A program made the translations under genes and the position numbers. Shown piece by piece: positions 45,261 through 56,790 of a DNA stretch of 64,000 bases (positions are counted from its first letter, which is position 1; every line of letters begins with the position of its first letter). The DNA comes from Adiantum capillus-veneris. Lineage: Eukaryota; Streptophyta; Polypodiopsida; Polypodiales; Pteridaceae. Location of the stretch: positions 160,034,247-160,098,246 of the forward strand of contig CM043943.1 of the NCBI GenBank assembly GCA_014529385.2, read 5' to 3'. The notes below the pieces were generated by a model. That model was not told the origin of the DNA and made no database searches. It was given only the letters and a program-made list of their open reading frames with translations.

Positions 45261-45770
45261 TTTGAAAGCAAACGCTTTTGTAAACTAGGCAGTACACTCG
45301 CCGTTTACAAGTAACTCTTGGTAGACCATTTGATATAGCACCATGAGTTTGTTGAAAAACTCTAGCCATAGTGTGGAGCTTCACTTTCTACCCTTTTTCT
45401 CTTACCACCGTGCACACGGACAACCACCCTTTTGCTCTTACTGCTATGAACACGGACAACCAATCTATGTCTGAGACATCCATCATATGCGTGTTGTCAA
45501 CCCCATCCAAGCTGAGATTTTAAAGTTCATGAAACTCCACCTTTGTAGTGCAAACCTTTGCATGCTGTATTTTGGTGTATGGAGGTGGGGTCCACCTGAA
45601 TATACAATAGCAATAACATTAGCAACAAAAGATGAAGCATATGACACGTCACACACCACACACATGGACATGCACAATGACACAAGTGCATATAACAAGA
45701 AAATAACAACCACATACACATAAATACACAAACTACACATGAGAACATCATGAGCAATTGCACCTCTTGG
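45261..45770. other. No gene seen
   Basis: AT/CA-rich sequence. Open frames on both strands at 45483-45782 are mirror images in low-complexity ACACATA/TGTGTAT DNA and are not convincing. Confidence 0.4.
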
Positions 45771-45774
45771 TTCT

Positions 45775-46125
45775 ACTCCCATTCACACAACAACTTCGAG
45801 GTCTGTCGCAAGGGACTCTTTGAAAGTTATGGTGATCAATGAACATGCTGTTGATGTAGAGACAAGAAGGCAATTGAGCACACATTCAAAAACCCCTCCA
45901 GGTATGGATACTCCCATTCACACAGCAGCACAAAGTTCTTTTGCAAAAGAGCATGTACAAGCTATGGTGGTTAATGACGACGACAATTAGATGGTCATAT
46001 TTGCCACTCTTAGTACCGATGCTCCCATTGAGAAACAAGATTCGAGTTCTATTGCAACACAATCCATGCAAGTAATGCTAATTAGTGATGATAGTGTGAT
46101 CATGATAGATGAGGAGCTTATGTAG
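45775..46125 (+). pseudogene. Threefold degenerate peptide repeat with SIM-like cores
   Basis: One frame of 117 codons with a single internal TAG encodes three diverged units: TPIHTTTSRS...SLKVMVINEHAV, TPIHTAAQSS...VQAMVVNDDDN, and APIEKQDSSS...MQVMLISDDSV, ending IMIDEELM and a stop at 46123-46125. Each unit runs (T/A)PI(H/E), a Ser/Thr/Gln stretch, then a hydrophobic V-M-V-I-like core followed by acidic residues. This resembles SUMO-interacting motifs, but that is inference only. No initiator is visible, so it is probably an internal exon. Confidence 0.4.
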
Positions 46126-46706
46126 ACAAGTCAATCTCCTTCCATTTTTGAAAATGTGCATAACTACAGCATCTCTATCGACCTCCTTGTGATAAAAGAA
46201 TGAGAACTGGGGGCAGTCTTCCTGCCTTCATTGTTAGTTCAGGCACTTCTCTATTTGGTAGTCTAATTGCTTTAGACTAGCTACCCCATGCAAAAATTGA
46301 GCATACCAAACATCAAAAGTAGGTTGTGACATCCAGACCCTACTACATCTGACTCTTTCTCAATTTAATGTTATTAATTTTTCAAGAAGATGATCTTCCA
46401 GCAATGCAAATTCTCTATCTCACTTCTTTATTTTCCTAGTCACTCTCTATCTAAAGTTCTCTAACTAGAGTCTTACAAAACGTGCACTTCTTCTACATAT
46501 AAAATAGCACTGCCAACAATTGGCTTTAACACGATATATGAGCCCCTATCTAACAGGTACCTTTGATGCAATAAGTTATCAACAAATGTTAGAAATAACA
46601 GTTTGCTATTCTATTGCATGGAAACACCACTCTTTTGAGTTTATAAATATCTCTTAGCCATCACACCATACTTTTCCCACACAGAAACAAATCACATCCA
46701 GAGAGA

Positions 46707-46778
<72 letters not shown>

Positions 46779-47140
46779 CTTAGAGACATAGCGCGCGCTG
46801 TTCTCGTAAGAGAACCTTGCCTTCCTATAGAATTCTTACCCATGCAAGAATGTGGATCCACGCAGAGTACTCCCCCCTCTCTCACACGCTTAAGCCAGTT
46901 TTCCACTACTTTTCTTGAAATTTTTTCAAAAGTGATTTTTTTTAAAATTTAGCAGATAAAGACTTTTCTTGAATTTATTTAAATATGACTTTTTTGAAAG
47001 CTAGCAGCTAAGGACTAAGCTATTAAGGTATTATGGAAAGACAGCTTTCAACCCATAAAAGTGTACCACCCACTCATGCTACCACCCTATAATATACCCT
47101 TGGAGAATGAAAAAATGCCAATTTTTTTAATCTTTGATAA
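46126..47140. other. No gene seen; (GA)n tract at 46699-46775
   Basis: AT-rich intergenic DNA containing a pure GA microsatellite of about 77 bp. Its translation as SLSLSL is an artefact. Confidence 0.5.
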
Positions 47141-50100
47141 TGTAAGATCCCCAATTTTTGGGGTCTCTTCTAAGAATAAGAAAAATAGCTTTCAATATCT
47201 ATTTTGCCAAATTTTTTACTTAACATGCTTTGACAGTATTGGAAGGTTCTAAAGTAAAAAGCAAGGTCGTTTCCATGTTCATGTAGGTTAGACAGATGTT
47301 TGGTTCAGTTTTGGAAAAATCCGTTATTTTTAGCTTTTTCATGCTTTTAGGTGTTTTTTTGCAAAAAGCAAGGTCGGATCCTTAAATTAATCTACGTGTT
47401 CTGGGGAAGCTATGGTTCAATTCTGTAAAAATCTGCTTTTTGAGTGCTTTTCACTCTATTTTTAGCTTTTCATGATTTTTAGTACTTTTTAGTGAACAGC
47501 AAGTCTGCTTTCTTATCCTAATGGATGAGGAGAACCTATGGTTCACTTTTAGAAAATTTTCTTTTTTTTCTTTTTACACTATTTTTAGCTTTTCATGATT
47601 TTTGGCGTTTTTGAAAAGCGGTGTGCTTTTTATGATGACCTAAACCTAAAAATATTGATTTTAGTCTCCGTTGGATTGAAAAATGATCACTTGGAGCAAA
47701 AACGGGACCAGACGGGATTTTTACGTGAATTATTTTTACAAAAAACAATATCGTAACTACGCTGGGACAGTATGGGAAAGTCATGATCATGTCAGGATAG
47801 TGCGGTGCGGCATAGTCTAGCTACGATTTCCATTAGTTGGCCAGATACTGCTCAGATAGCTAATTTTGCTATATAAAAATTGAATGGTAAGTGGGGGAGT
47901 TGACCACCAAAAGCTGTGCCATGTTTTTAGAAAATACTAGAGTCTTTTCCCAAAAGCAAGAGGCTATTCCAGGAAAAAATCTAGCGCTACTTGTAGCTTG
48001 GGCATCACTCTAAGCAGCTGTAGAACCTATAAATTGGCATAGAGTGCTCAGTTTTCAGTGCCGTCTGTTGCATCTACTACCTCAAGGCTATATGTATCTA
48101 TTATACGGAGTGGTGCAAGCTTTTAATCACCATATCCATAAGCTCTTATCTTGAAAAGAAGAAGAAGAAGAAGGACAGTCTCTCTCTCTACTTGCTTATT
48201 ATCTTCTCTCTCGTTTCACGGTCTACACGCTCTCCGGAAGCTTTCATGGCGGATACCTCTACGTAGCTCTCATCACCACTCTCTTGTGGAAAATCAAGAA
48301 GTCTTTTGATATCCTCTAATCGATTCTAAAGCACGGTCAGAAGCTCTAAACGTTATAGCCATCATCTCTCTCTCTCTCTCTCTCTCTATGTCGTTTTTCT
48401 AGGTAGTCACCTCTCGGTGATTGTTTTTTCGCATATGAGTGCATGTATGGATCAACCGAGTAAGTAAGAAGTTGCACCATAATTATTCATCATGTTTAAC
48501 ACGCTGATTTATGCACATGATGTGTTTATGGTCACGTACGTGCATAGAAAGCGCTTTTCGTTTCACGTCATAGAGGCAGTAGGAACTCTGTTTTGGTCAT
48601 AAATCACAAACCGCTATGAATCAGCTCAAACCCTTTGACCAGAGATAAAACACATCATTTAGAACATTTTCTTTCTTTGGTGTCATGTGAAAAATACTCA
48701 TGAGCTAAGAGATATGGTCAAAAAACAGCTTGCTGCCCATTGCACAACCAATTTTTTCGACTCCAGGCTCCTTGGACAACCACTATATAGATTCACCGGA
48801 TGGGAAAACCCACTTAACCAATCAAAAATCTTGATGAAATTTTATGATAAATAAATTTAGGTATCCGTTATCACCTCAGGAATGCGAGTTAGTAATCGCT
48901 CTATAACCAATTTTACCTACATGCGTAGGGGTGCTACCGAGGGGGGGGGGTACCATATGACGTCGTGAGTTAACCGAGTTTCTTTTACATGTTTTATGTC
49001 TTGTTTTGGTGATTTGATTTCAACTATTAGATGACCATAAACTTATGTGGAGTAAATGTTTAAACATCCCGAACCGCATAGGCAGATATGAATAAAGTGG
49101 CTTTCTTTTGGGGTTACCGTTTGTTGTGTGAGTACCATATGGGTGAAATGATGTGATAGAGTGATAGTCTATATTATGGATCTGAGCTTGATGTATTTTT
49201 TTGAGGTCAAATACTTTCAATTCATGCTTTTCATGCATCCAAAAGTGCCAAAAAAAAAAAAATTGCATATGTGTGAAGTTATGGTTTATGGTTTACCTAA
49301 AGGTCGGAGCTGTTTTGCATCATCTTTATGATGATGGAATGTTATCATATGATGTATGGTAACTCATGGATTGATGTGGATGTCTCATATGCATTGTTGT
49401 GATTGCTTTCCACTTTCCTTGGTCAAAACTAGCTCTATGTGCTAGGGAGGTGAAGTGCAGATGTGATGCATCAACTTTGCATGGTTGGATGTGGTCAAAA
49501 TTGGAATTTTATATCATGATTAGTTTCTCGTCGGACTCTTTTTATGCATGAAAGAATCACATTTTAAGGGTCACATGTGTGTAGACTCCGATTGAGTGCA
49601 GGGGATATGTCAAACTCCAAGTGTGGGAGTTGGTTCAGTCTGTGATTATGACTTATGGTTAAGGGTTGAGATTCCTTCATGGATTATGGTTATGGTTTTT
49701 ATGGTAGGAGCGAGTGTGGCTCATGGTTTTTTCCTGGATAAGGTTATGCTGCCGAATTTTTTCGCAGCCATGTTATGTTCTAAAGTGGTTATGGAGGATT
49801 GGTCGTGCCTCACCCAAGTTGGGTGGAGTGATCGCCCGTGTGATATGATTGGATTATGGTTTATGGTTTTGGAATTGGACCATGAAGTGATTTGGATGGT
49901 TTATGGCAGACGTGTAAGGATAGAGACCTTGTACATTCTAACTGCTTAGAAAAGATTATTTGTGCATATGGAAAGTGCTATTGTGATTGGACTCACATGT
50001 TATGTTTCTCATGGCAGCGTCGCTACAAGACTAGGATCACCTACATTGCTTAGCTTTAGACTAAAGGATCGTTAACCTGGGGCTTTGCTGGATTGGGAGT

Positions 50101-50881
50101 GTTGTCTAGGTCTTCTTCTTTTTGTTAGGATCATCTACACGATTAGTGTATCGGGGGTTGAATGACCTACACGGCTAACGCATCAAGAATTTTGCCTTGG
50201 CTTTGCCTAAACACCCGGTGATGGGCATCAAAGAAGCGTGGTGCCTATCACCTATTGGTACTTGGGATCCTTTCAGAGCTCGGGTTCATGGAGGGAGGCG
50301 AAGCGGCCTCAGCTTATGTCCAGCTCAGGTAGGTTGGAGGTGTTCTGGCTTGCTCCCAGGAAAATGAAATTCTCTCTGTCAGTAGTAGAGCGAAAGTGGA
50401 TGGGTGGACCGGTCAATCCCTACACAAGGTCCGATGCTCTGCTAGTTATTTTGTCCTAATCTCTTTTTTTGATGTTATGGTATACCCAGATTTTGTCATT
50501 GCATTAATACATGGTTGCATGTTCCATTCATTTAAAGATTCTTTGTTGTCATCTTATCATGTCTCTGTGCACTCTATTTCACCCTCCACTATATTCTCTC
50601 TCTCTCTTCCCACAACGCAGTGTACACATATATTCACCCTCCACAATGTTATATTTTTCTTGAGAACGCTTTCATTCATAACACCCATTCAGGGGTAGCA
50701 CTAGTCGTCGCTAGGTACCTCTGGATGCAGTCTGGCTCATGGCCTAAACTCCATCCTTGGTCGAGCGCTGAGAACTCCTTCTCTATGAAAATGCTTCCAC
50801 AACTCTGATGTAAATTGAAAATTGTATAAAAGTGTAAATTGTATATTTTGTGCATAGACCCCTGGCGAGGGGTATCTCTCA
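47141..50881 (+). mobile_element. 5' LTR of a large Ty3/gypsy element (about 3.74 kb)
   Basis: It starts TGTAAGATCCCCAATTTTTG, which is also the start of the 3' LTR at 62388. Alignment of the two copies continues to about 48530/63722 with many substitutions and a few indels, for example about 40 bp missing from the 3' copy near 62985. The end is set at CTCTCA just before the primer-binding site. TGTATAAAAGTG near 50823 could be a promoter. A 3.7-kb LTR is unusually long. Several frames of 60-120 codons inside it show no family motif. Confidence 0.8.
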
Positions 50882-50883
50882 CT

Positions 50884-50896
50884 TGGTATCAAAGTC
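50884..50896 (+). other. Primer-binding site (initiator tRNA-Met)
   Basis: TGGTATCAAAGTC lies two bases after the LTR end and matches the initiator-Met primer site (TGGTATCAGAGC) at 10 of 12 positions. It fixes the 5' LTR end and the plus-strand orientation. Confidence 0.75.
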
Positions 50897-51607
50897 AATG
50901 ATTAAGGTTATGGGGATAGCCTAAAGACTAATACTAGTCGGGTTGATTACGCATCATGCACACATTCATGCATGTTGTTTGAGAAAAGATATTGTATTCA
51001 TGATGCATCTATAAGTGACATAGTTGGTGATACTTGTTTGATTTGTCTTCGTGAGTGGGAGTGTTTGGTTTGAGTTATGGTTAAAGTGTTCAAACAACTT
51101 CGTTGTAATATCTTGGAATGTTTGTCTTGTAGTAACAAATGGCAGCTCCCAGAGTGACGTTTGAATGCTTTAGCCAGGGGAATGAGGTTTTGGCCATAAT
51201 ATTCAACAATATGGCGACACGATTGTCCAGGGATGAACGGGAACTCTTTTACTTAGAAATTGGGACCAAATTCTTTGGCATACCAAGGAGCACAACTTGT
51301 TGGAAGAGTGTGACCGTAGTTACCTTACCCGTCACCAAGAATCCTTCCGTCAATTCTTCATCTATATTGACGATAGTCCAAGAGATTAGTTTTCCAACCT
51401 CAGGCTACTTCAACTTAGAATATGGCTAGGCCTAGAAGACATGTTCTACGTTCCCAAATGTAAAGAATTGCCGAGGTCGCTAAGAAGTTCAAAGCTTTTA
51501 CAACTATCATAGGAAGAGAAAAGTTGGAAGATAATTACAGACCACGTTGTCGTGTGGGAGGTCTGAGAGAATATCCTGTTATGAGAGTTAAAAGAATATT
51601 TAGCTAA

Positions 51608-51901
51608 TTAGCTCTAAGACACCCATAATATTGTAATGAGATCATAAAAATCAAATTTTGATGAATAATAGAAGCGTAGACTCAGTTTTGGTTCACATGT
51701 GTACTAAGTTTTCTCTCTCTCATTGTCTTGTTTTAGATGGATCTTCTTAACTAGAACTAGCTCTAAGACACTCATAATATTGTAATGAGATCATAAAAAT
51801 AAAATTTTGATGAATAAAAGAAGCGTAGACTCAGTTTTGGTTCACATATGTACTAAGTTTTCTCTCTCTCATTGTCTTGTTTTAGATGGATCTTCTTAAT
51901 T
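51608..51901. repeat. Tandem duplication, ~161-bp unit
   Basis: AGCTCTAAGACAC...TTGTTTTAGATGGATCTTCTTAA occurs twice (from 51608 and from 51769), over 95 percent identical. Each copy contains a pyrimidine tract plus TTTTAG acceptor-like site before ATGGATCTTCTTAA, so the splice-like junction itself is duplicated. Confidence 0.85.
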
Positions 51902-53258
51902 GTCTAGATGAACTCCCAAGTGACTTTGCACATAGAGTCTTTTTCAGTTATGCGGCTGGATTCAATCCCCATTGGGTAATTGAAGTGGTTCAAGTTTCAA
52001 AGGGGACTAGAGATTCCCTTGTACCCAACGCTTACGTAGCATGGGAGTTGTATGTTGAAGCTCAGCCTGAACATCAAATTTCAAGTTCCTGATAGGTTTA
52101 TGACCAACCCACAGCTTTGGGTGAAGGAAAAGATCCAAGAAGGCCATATTAAAGTGCAAGTATATGTTCTTTACCTTGACTTATGCTCTCTTTTGGACAT
52201 AACGAGTCATGAACTCATTCTTAGTAAGAAAGCCCTTATGTTAAACCAAAGATACAGCTTTTGTGAGAAGGTAATAATCAGAGTATGGAAGAAGTCAAAT
52301 GGCGGCAACCACTTCTATTATATACCCTAAGATTGGTTCAATAGAGTCTATGGACCTATCCTCAAATACAACCCTCACAATGTCACCATTACCTTTGATG
52401 ACTACAAGAAACCAAGGTGCATTGTTGACTTTGCCCAAGCACAGCCAATGGTAGTGAACTCGAGTAGATATTTCTACAGAAATGATATAAACAAATGACA
52501 TGCTCATGTAAACTGCTTTACTGGATTATCAACCAAGCATGTATCACAAGGGGAAGAATGGTACAAAAAGAAAGACATGACTTTTAGTGCACAGGTTGAA
52601 GTTCTAAACTTTGACACCCGAGATGTGAACAAATATAGGGGTAGAACTTCAGTTGTAGGAACCAAAAATTGGTTCATTGGACCCTTTTGTATTTATGTAT
52701 CTCCCTAGAAACACTATATATCTTTTAGTCTTTTGTGGTTATAAAAGTTTGATTTTGATATAACACATATTGTTTTGAAGATATAATGATTGAGTTTGAA
52801 TCTTGGTTTTATCATTCTAAGTAACTTGAGTGATGGGGTGTGTATGTAGATGACTGATATCTTACCTCGAGGGATATGGGCCGATATACTCTCGCCTTAT
52901 GGTGGAGGAGCATTTCCAAACTAGAGTGGAAGTACAAAGACTTGTCACTACCACGCATAATGGGCAAGAGAAGAAAAAGTTGATGTCTATGAAGGGGATC
53001 GGAGAGCACCACAGACGGAGAGTGAGAGAGAGAAGGAGACACACGACACATAGATATGGGTGGGGAGACTCAAAGAGTGAGCAGCCCCCTATACACTTAT
53101 GCTATGTATAAGGTATACAAGTCAGTGGGCGCCCAGATTCTGGGCGGTCGGGCAAGGCACAGGCGCCTATACCCCAACAACCTCCCACTTAAAGGCGACT
53201 GTGCCTTTAAGCAAGGGAACCTAGTCTAAAGACTACAAAAGGCGAGAGAAAATCGCTC

Positions 53259-53864
53259 TCAACCGATGCCCAATGGCTGGCTATGATCGTGTGCATCCGG
53301 CTGTCCTACTCCCGTGTAAGTCCATACACCATCAGACGTACCGCACACGTACTGCAAGTATGTACGCAGTGCCTGCATATCTCCCTCGTGCACTATGCCA
53401 TCATCAGTCAACAAACGACTGACAATCCCAACTGCAAATTCTCCAACTGCAGCTGTGATATCCGGTCTCAAGATGAGCATCTCATACATGAGACCACCGA
53501 ATGCCGATGCAATGCTAGAGGGCCCTACTAGCTCTACGGAGCATGCATCAACATATATATCCCTGGCAATAGGCATCTTTGACGGACAAGGCGTATCAGC
53601 CACATGCATCTCCTGACTGTCCGCAAAAGACGCATCAACCTGTCGTACAACCTCAAAGCAAACCAGCTGCTCTAGGTGTCTGCAGGAAAATATATCCTGC
53701 ACAACTATACTCCCATGCTCACTAACGAGCATAGAAAGGAATGATTGCATAATCGTTGACGTCTCAGCCTCCTCTGCAATCATCCACTGCAAACATGACC
53801 ACTCAATCTGTTGTGACTCACTAGAGCTCTCATGCTCTAACTCCTTATGCATAGACTCTTGCAC
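53259..53864 (-). pseudogene. Copia polyprotein C-terminus (RT/RNase H junction)
   Basis: An open frame has a Glu/Ser-rich first half, then IASAFGGLMYEMLILRPDIT, VGIVSRLLTDDGIVHEGDM and ALRTYLQYVCGTSDGVWTYT. These match the Copia connection segment (SAVGSLMYAM-TRPDI, VSRFMSNPG--H, LRYL-GT). The preceding catalytic RT domain is absent; the sequence upstream is unrelated or rearranged. Confidence 0.75.
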
Positions 53865-54005
53865 AACTTCCTCCTGTCGTGACTCACTAGAGCAAGATCT
53901 CTCTACCTATCTATCCTGCATAGAATTATCTCGCACAACTGACTCTCTGCTTTGCTGAGTCACTAGCAAAGCATGCATGTCTGACTCTGTCACCTCTCTG
54001 TGTGA

Positions 54006-54478
54006 CTGCTCAAGTCATGCCCCAAGTACTATGTGCACAACGAGCTTACTACTCTGCACTCCATGTAAAGCATCCTGCAACCCATGAGCAAAAGAGACTA
54101 TTCGGGTCTCTCGCTCTCTGCATGGCTGTAACAAGATTGAGACTCAACCATCTCGCACCAGTACTACGTGCAATGGGTACCATGTGCTAACTCTAGCACC
54201 TCTCGCAATCACTAGCGAACCCAAATGCAACGCAAAAGATTGCTCAAGCTCAAGTCGTGCCCCAACTGTGTGCACAACGAGCTCACTACTCTGCACTCCA
54301 TGCAAAGCACCCTGCAACCCATGAGCAAAAGAGACTGTCCGGGTCTCTCGCTCTCTGCATGGCTGTAACAAGATTGAGACTCGACATCTGGCACCAGTAC
54401 TACGTGCAATGGGTACCATGTGCCAACTCTAGCACCTCTCGCAATCACTAGCGAACCCAAATGCAACGCAAAAGATTG
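54006..54478. repeat. Internal tandem duplication in the Copia element, ~237-bp unit
   Basis: TGCTCAAG-...-TGCAACGCAAAAGAT is repeated from about 54006 and from about 54241, roughly 93 percent identical. The duplication copies the segment that follows the protease region. Confidence 0.85.
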
Positions 54479-55042
54479 CTCAAGCAGCGATACCCGACAT
54501 TCACTATCCCTGAGCTGACCAACGGAGATCAAACTCATCGTCAAATCTGGCACATGACGCACATCTCTGAGCACGTACGATGCACCACTCGGTAATGATA
54601 GTCTCACATCTCCTGAACCAACAATCTCATGCAGTGACCCATCTGCTAATCGCACACTACCATGCACTCTGCTAGAATAGCTACAGAACCAGTCACGATA
54701 CGGAGTGACATGAAAAGTAGCGTCCCTGTCTAGCACCCACTGCAAAAGAAGTGCACTATCCTCAGACATCAAAAAATCAGGAGTAATACAGGAAGCAAAT
54801 GTGAACTCACTATCACTAGGGTACTCAGACTCTGTATCTGATCCTGCAACTGTTAAGTCAACGGAGCCTATAGCATCTACTGCATCCTTGAGACTAGCAT
54901 GTCTCCTGTGCTGTCTCATACGACGAAAGCATCGCCATCTAATGTGCCCTGTGTGACCACAATGCCAACATCTCAAGTGTCGACACGAACGAGAACGCCG
55001 TTTCTCATGAGTCATTGTCCTAGACTCAAAAGTCTCACACAT
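54212..55042 (-). pseudogene. Copia gag zinc knuckle and protease
   Basis: The frame starts MCETFESRTMTHEKRRSRSC and contains a CCHC knuckle (CWHCGHTGHIRWRC) followed by an Asp/Glu-rich linker and the Copia protease region WVLDRDATFHVTPYRDWFCS, VRLADGSLHEIVGSGDVRLS and VLRDVRHVPDLTMSLISVGQ. The usual catalytic D-S-G-A is D-R-D-A here, so the enzyme should be inactive. The frame then runs into the tandemly duplicated segment. Confidence 0.8.
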
Positions 55043-56500
55043 ATTGACTACTATAAGTGAATGTCAAAACTAACCAAGAGCTGTAACTCTACTCTAGGTA
55101 CGGTAGCAATGAAATGCACTCAACTGATCCAAAAGAAGCAACTTGCAACGAGAAAATTCTCTCAAAAAAAGAGCTCACTAGCACCTACAATGCTCATGCA
55201 AATCCACACATAAAATCTCTCGCAGTAGTGTAACCACACTGTGCTCCACAAATGGCAATGATGCAAATCTCAAATGCCAAGTGTACGAGGCTCCTGTAGA
55301 GTAAACCAAGCTCTTGTATGGCTGTAAAATATGGCTGCAAATCAGCCCCAAAACAGCCCCAAAATTCAACTCTTAAACAACTGCATAAATAAGTCACAAA
55401 CGTGTCCCAGATCAGCCTACAATTGAGCCATACATGGACACCTGCAAAGAGGAAACAATGGCTGAAAATTCAGCGTCCAAATAAGCCCTCAAACCTGTCT
55501 GTAAACTTGTAAACCTGTAGCTGAAACCTGCTGAAAAACCTCAAGCCATTCATCCGGCTACCTAGCTCGTACCCACACAAGCATACATCACAATATTCAC
55601 TCTTGTGAGTGTGCCAAGATAATTGTACGCCTGTCAAACCGTGAGCTAATCACCAAGCCCACATTGTGCGGTATCGATGCATACACACGCACAAATCTCC
55701 CACCTGTAGAGAACACCGCACACAAATATTGAGTGCAACCGGCAATCTCTACCTAGATCGCATAAATGATGCGCATAAAACTCCTGGGAAAATTTCATCA
55801 GAGTTTCGACGCACAATGGCTATCAACACAAAATAACCATTGTCCTACAAGCTCAATACAATGAGCAATCAATGCGCATCAAACTACACCCAACATACAT
55901 GCATAAGCTCTGCAAACCTGTGTCCAGCAAATGCTCACAAAGAGTACCACAGATGACCATACATATCATCCACAACCAACCTCTGCACTTGCTCACAAGA
56001 TCTACTACTCACCACATAAGCATACATAGAGCATTACCCGCTCAAAGACCATGTATGCAAGCCACAACACTGCAGAAGAACCACTCAACTGCAACTAACA
56101 ACACGTGTGGGAGTACTAGACTCAACCTATACCTGGGAGTCACACCCAATCTTGTAACACCTCATATGTGCCTGCTACCTACAATGTGCACGGGTAAGCT
56201 GTTTGTAGCAAAGAAAACAACAGAGCCCAAAAGTGTCCTGAAAAACAGTCTCTGTGTTTTTAATTTCAGACCCACCTGCACTCCGAATCAGAAAACAATT
56301 CCTTCTATAAAGTCGTAGAGCTTGAAACCAGCTCCGTTTTAAACCAAAAAGTTTTGGAATCGGAGCTTTGTAGCTCAAGTTATGAGCAAAACAGTAGACC
56401 GCTGTCAAACTGCCAAAAATTGAACAACTTTCTTCTGTGCTTCTTTGAGCTCATAGAAAGGCTCAAACTCACTTCCCACCTCGATCGTGAGCTGAATGTA
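55043..56500 (-). other. Copia internal region without clear coding sequence
   Basis: About 1.45 kb between the N-terminal gag-like frame (ends near 56507) and the zinc knuckle. Open frames are short on both strands. It could be a large intron or decayed gag. Confidence 0.4.
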
Positions 56501-56506
56501 TCAATC

Positions 56507-56790
56507 TCACAATGCTTCCATGTCTATAGAAGCTCCAAGCTCCAATTTGTCGCCGATGTAGCCGTTGCAAAGCTTGCCGAGAAGAGGGAAGATGCTGTAC
56601 ACAGTGGGCTGATCTGTAGAGGAACTGTGGACTGATCTGTGAGCACTAGGAATCTCCTGAGAGCTCTCCTGCAAGCCTCTGTATGGCTGTCCACAAGACT
56701 CCTCTATTTCTTTGCTCAGATCTGTGACCTCTCTACCATAGCCGACGAGTTCATCGCGAACCCGTCTATCTACGCTCTCACACATGTCGC
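56507..56790 (-). pseudogene. Copia gag N-terminal fragment
   Basis: MCESVDRRVRDELVGYGREV starts just after the primer-binding site. It is followed by a Glu/Ser-rich stretch and FPLLGKLCNGYIGDKLELGA, then a stop near 56507. The position fits gag, but no capsid motif is visible. Confidence 0.45.

Noticed and set aside
45483-45782. Membrane-protein-like frames on both strands
   Set aside because: They come from ACACATA/TGTGTAT low-complexity DNA read in both directions.
49596-49949. 117-codon frame inside the gypsy 5' LTR
   Set aside because: It lies in TATGGTTATGG-type repetitive DNA, has no motif and lies within the LTR.
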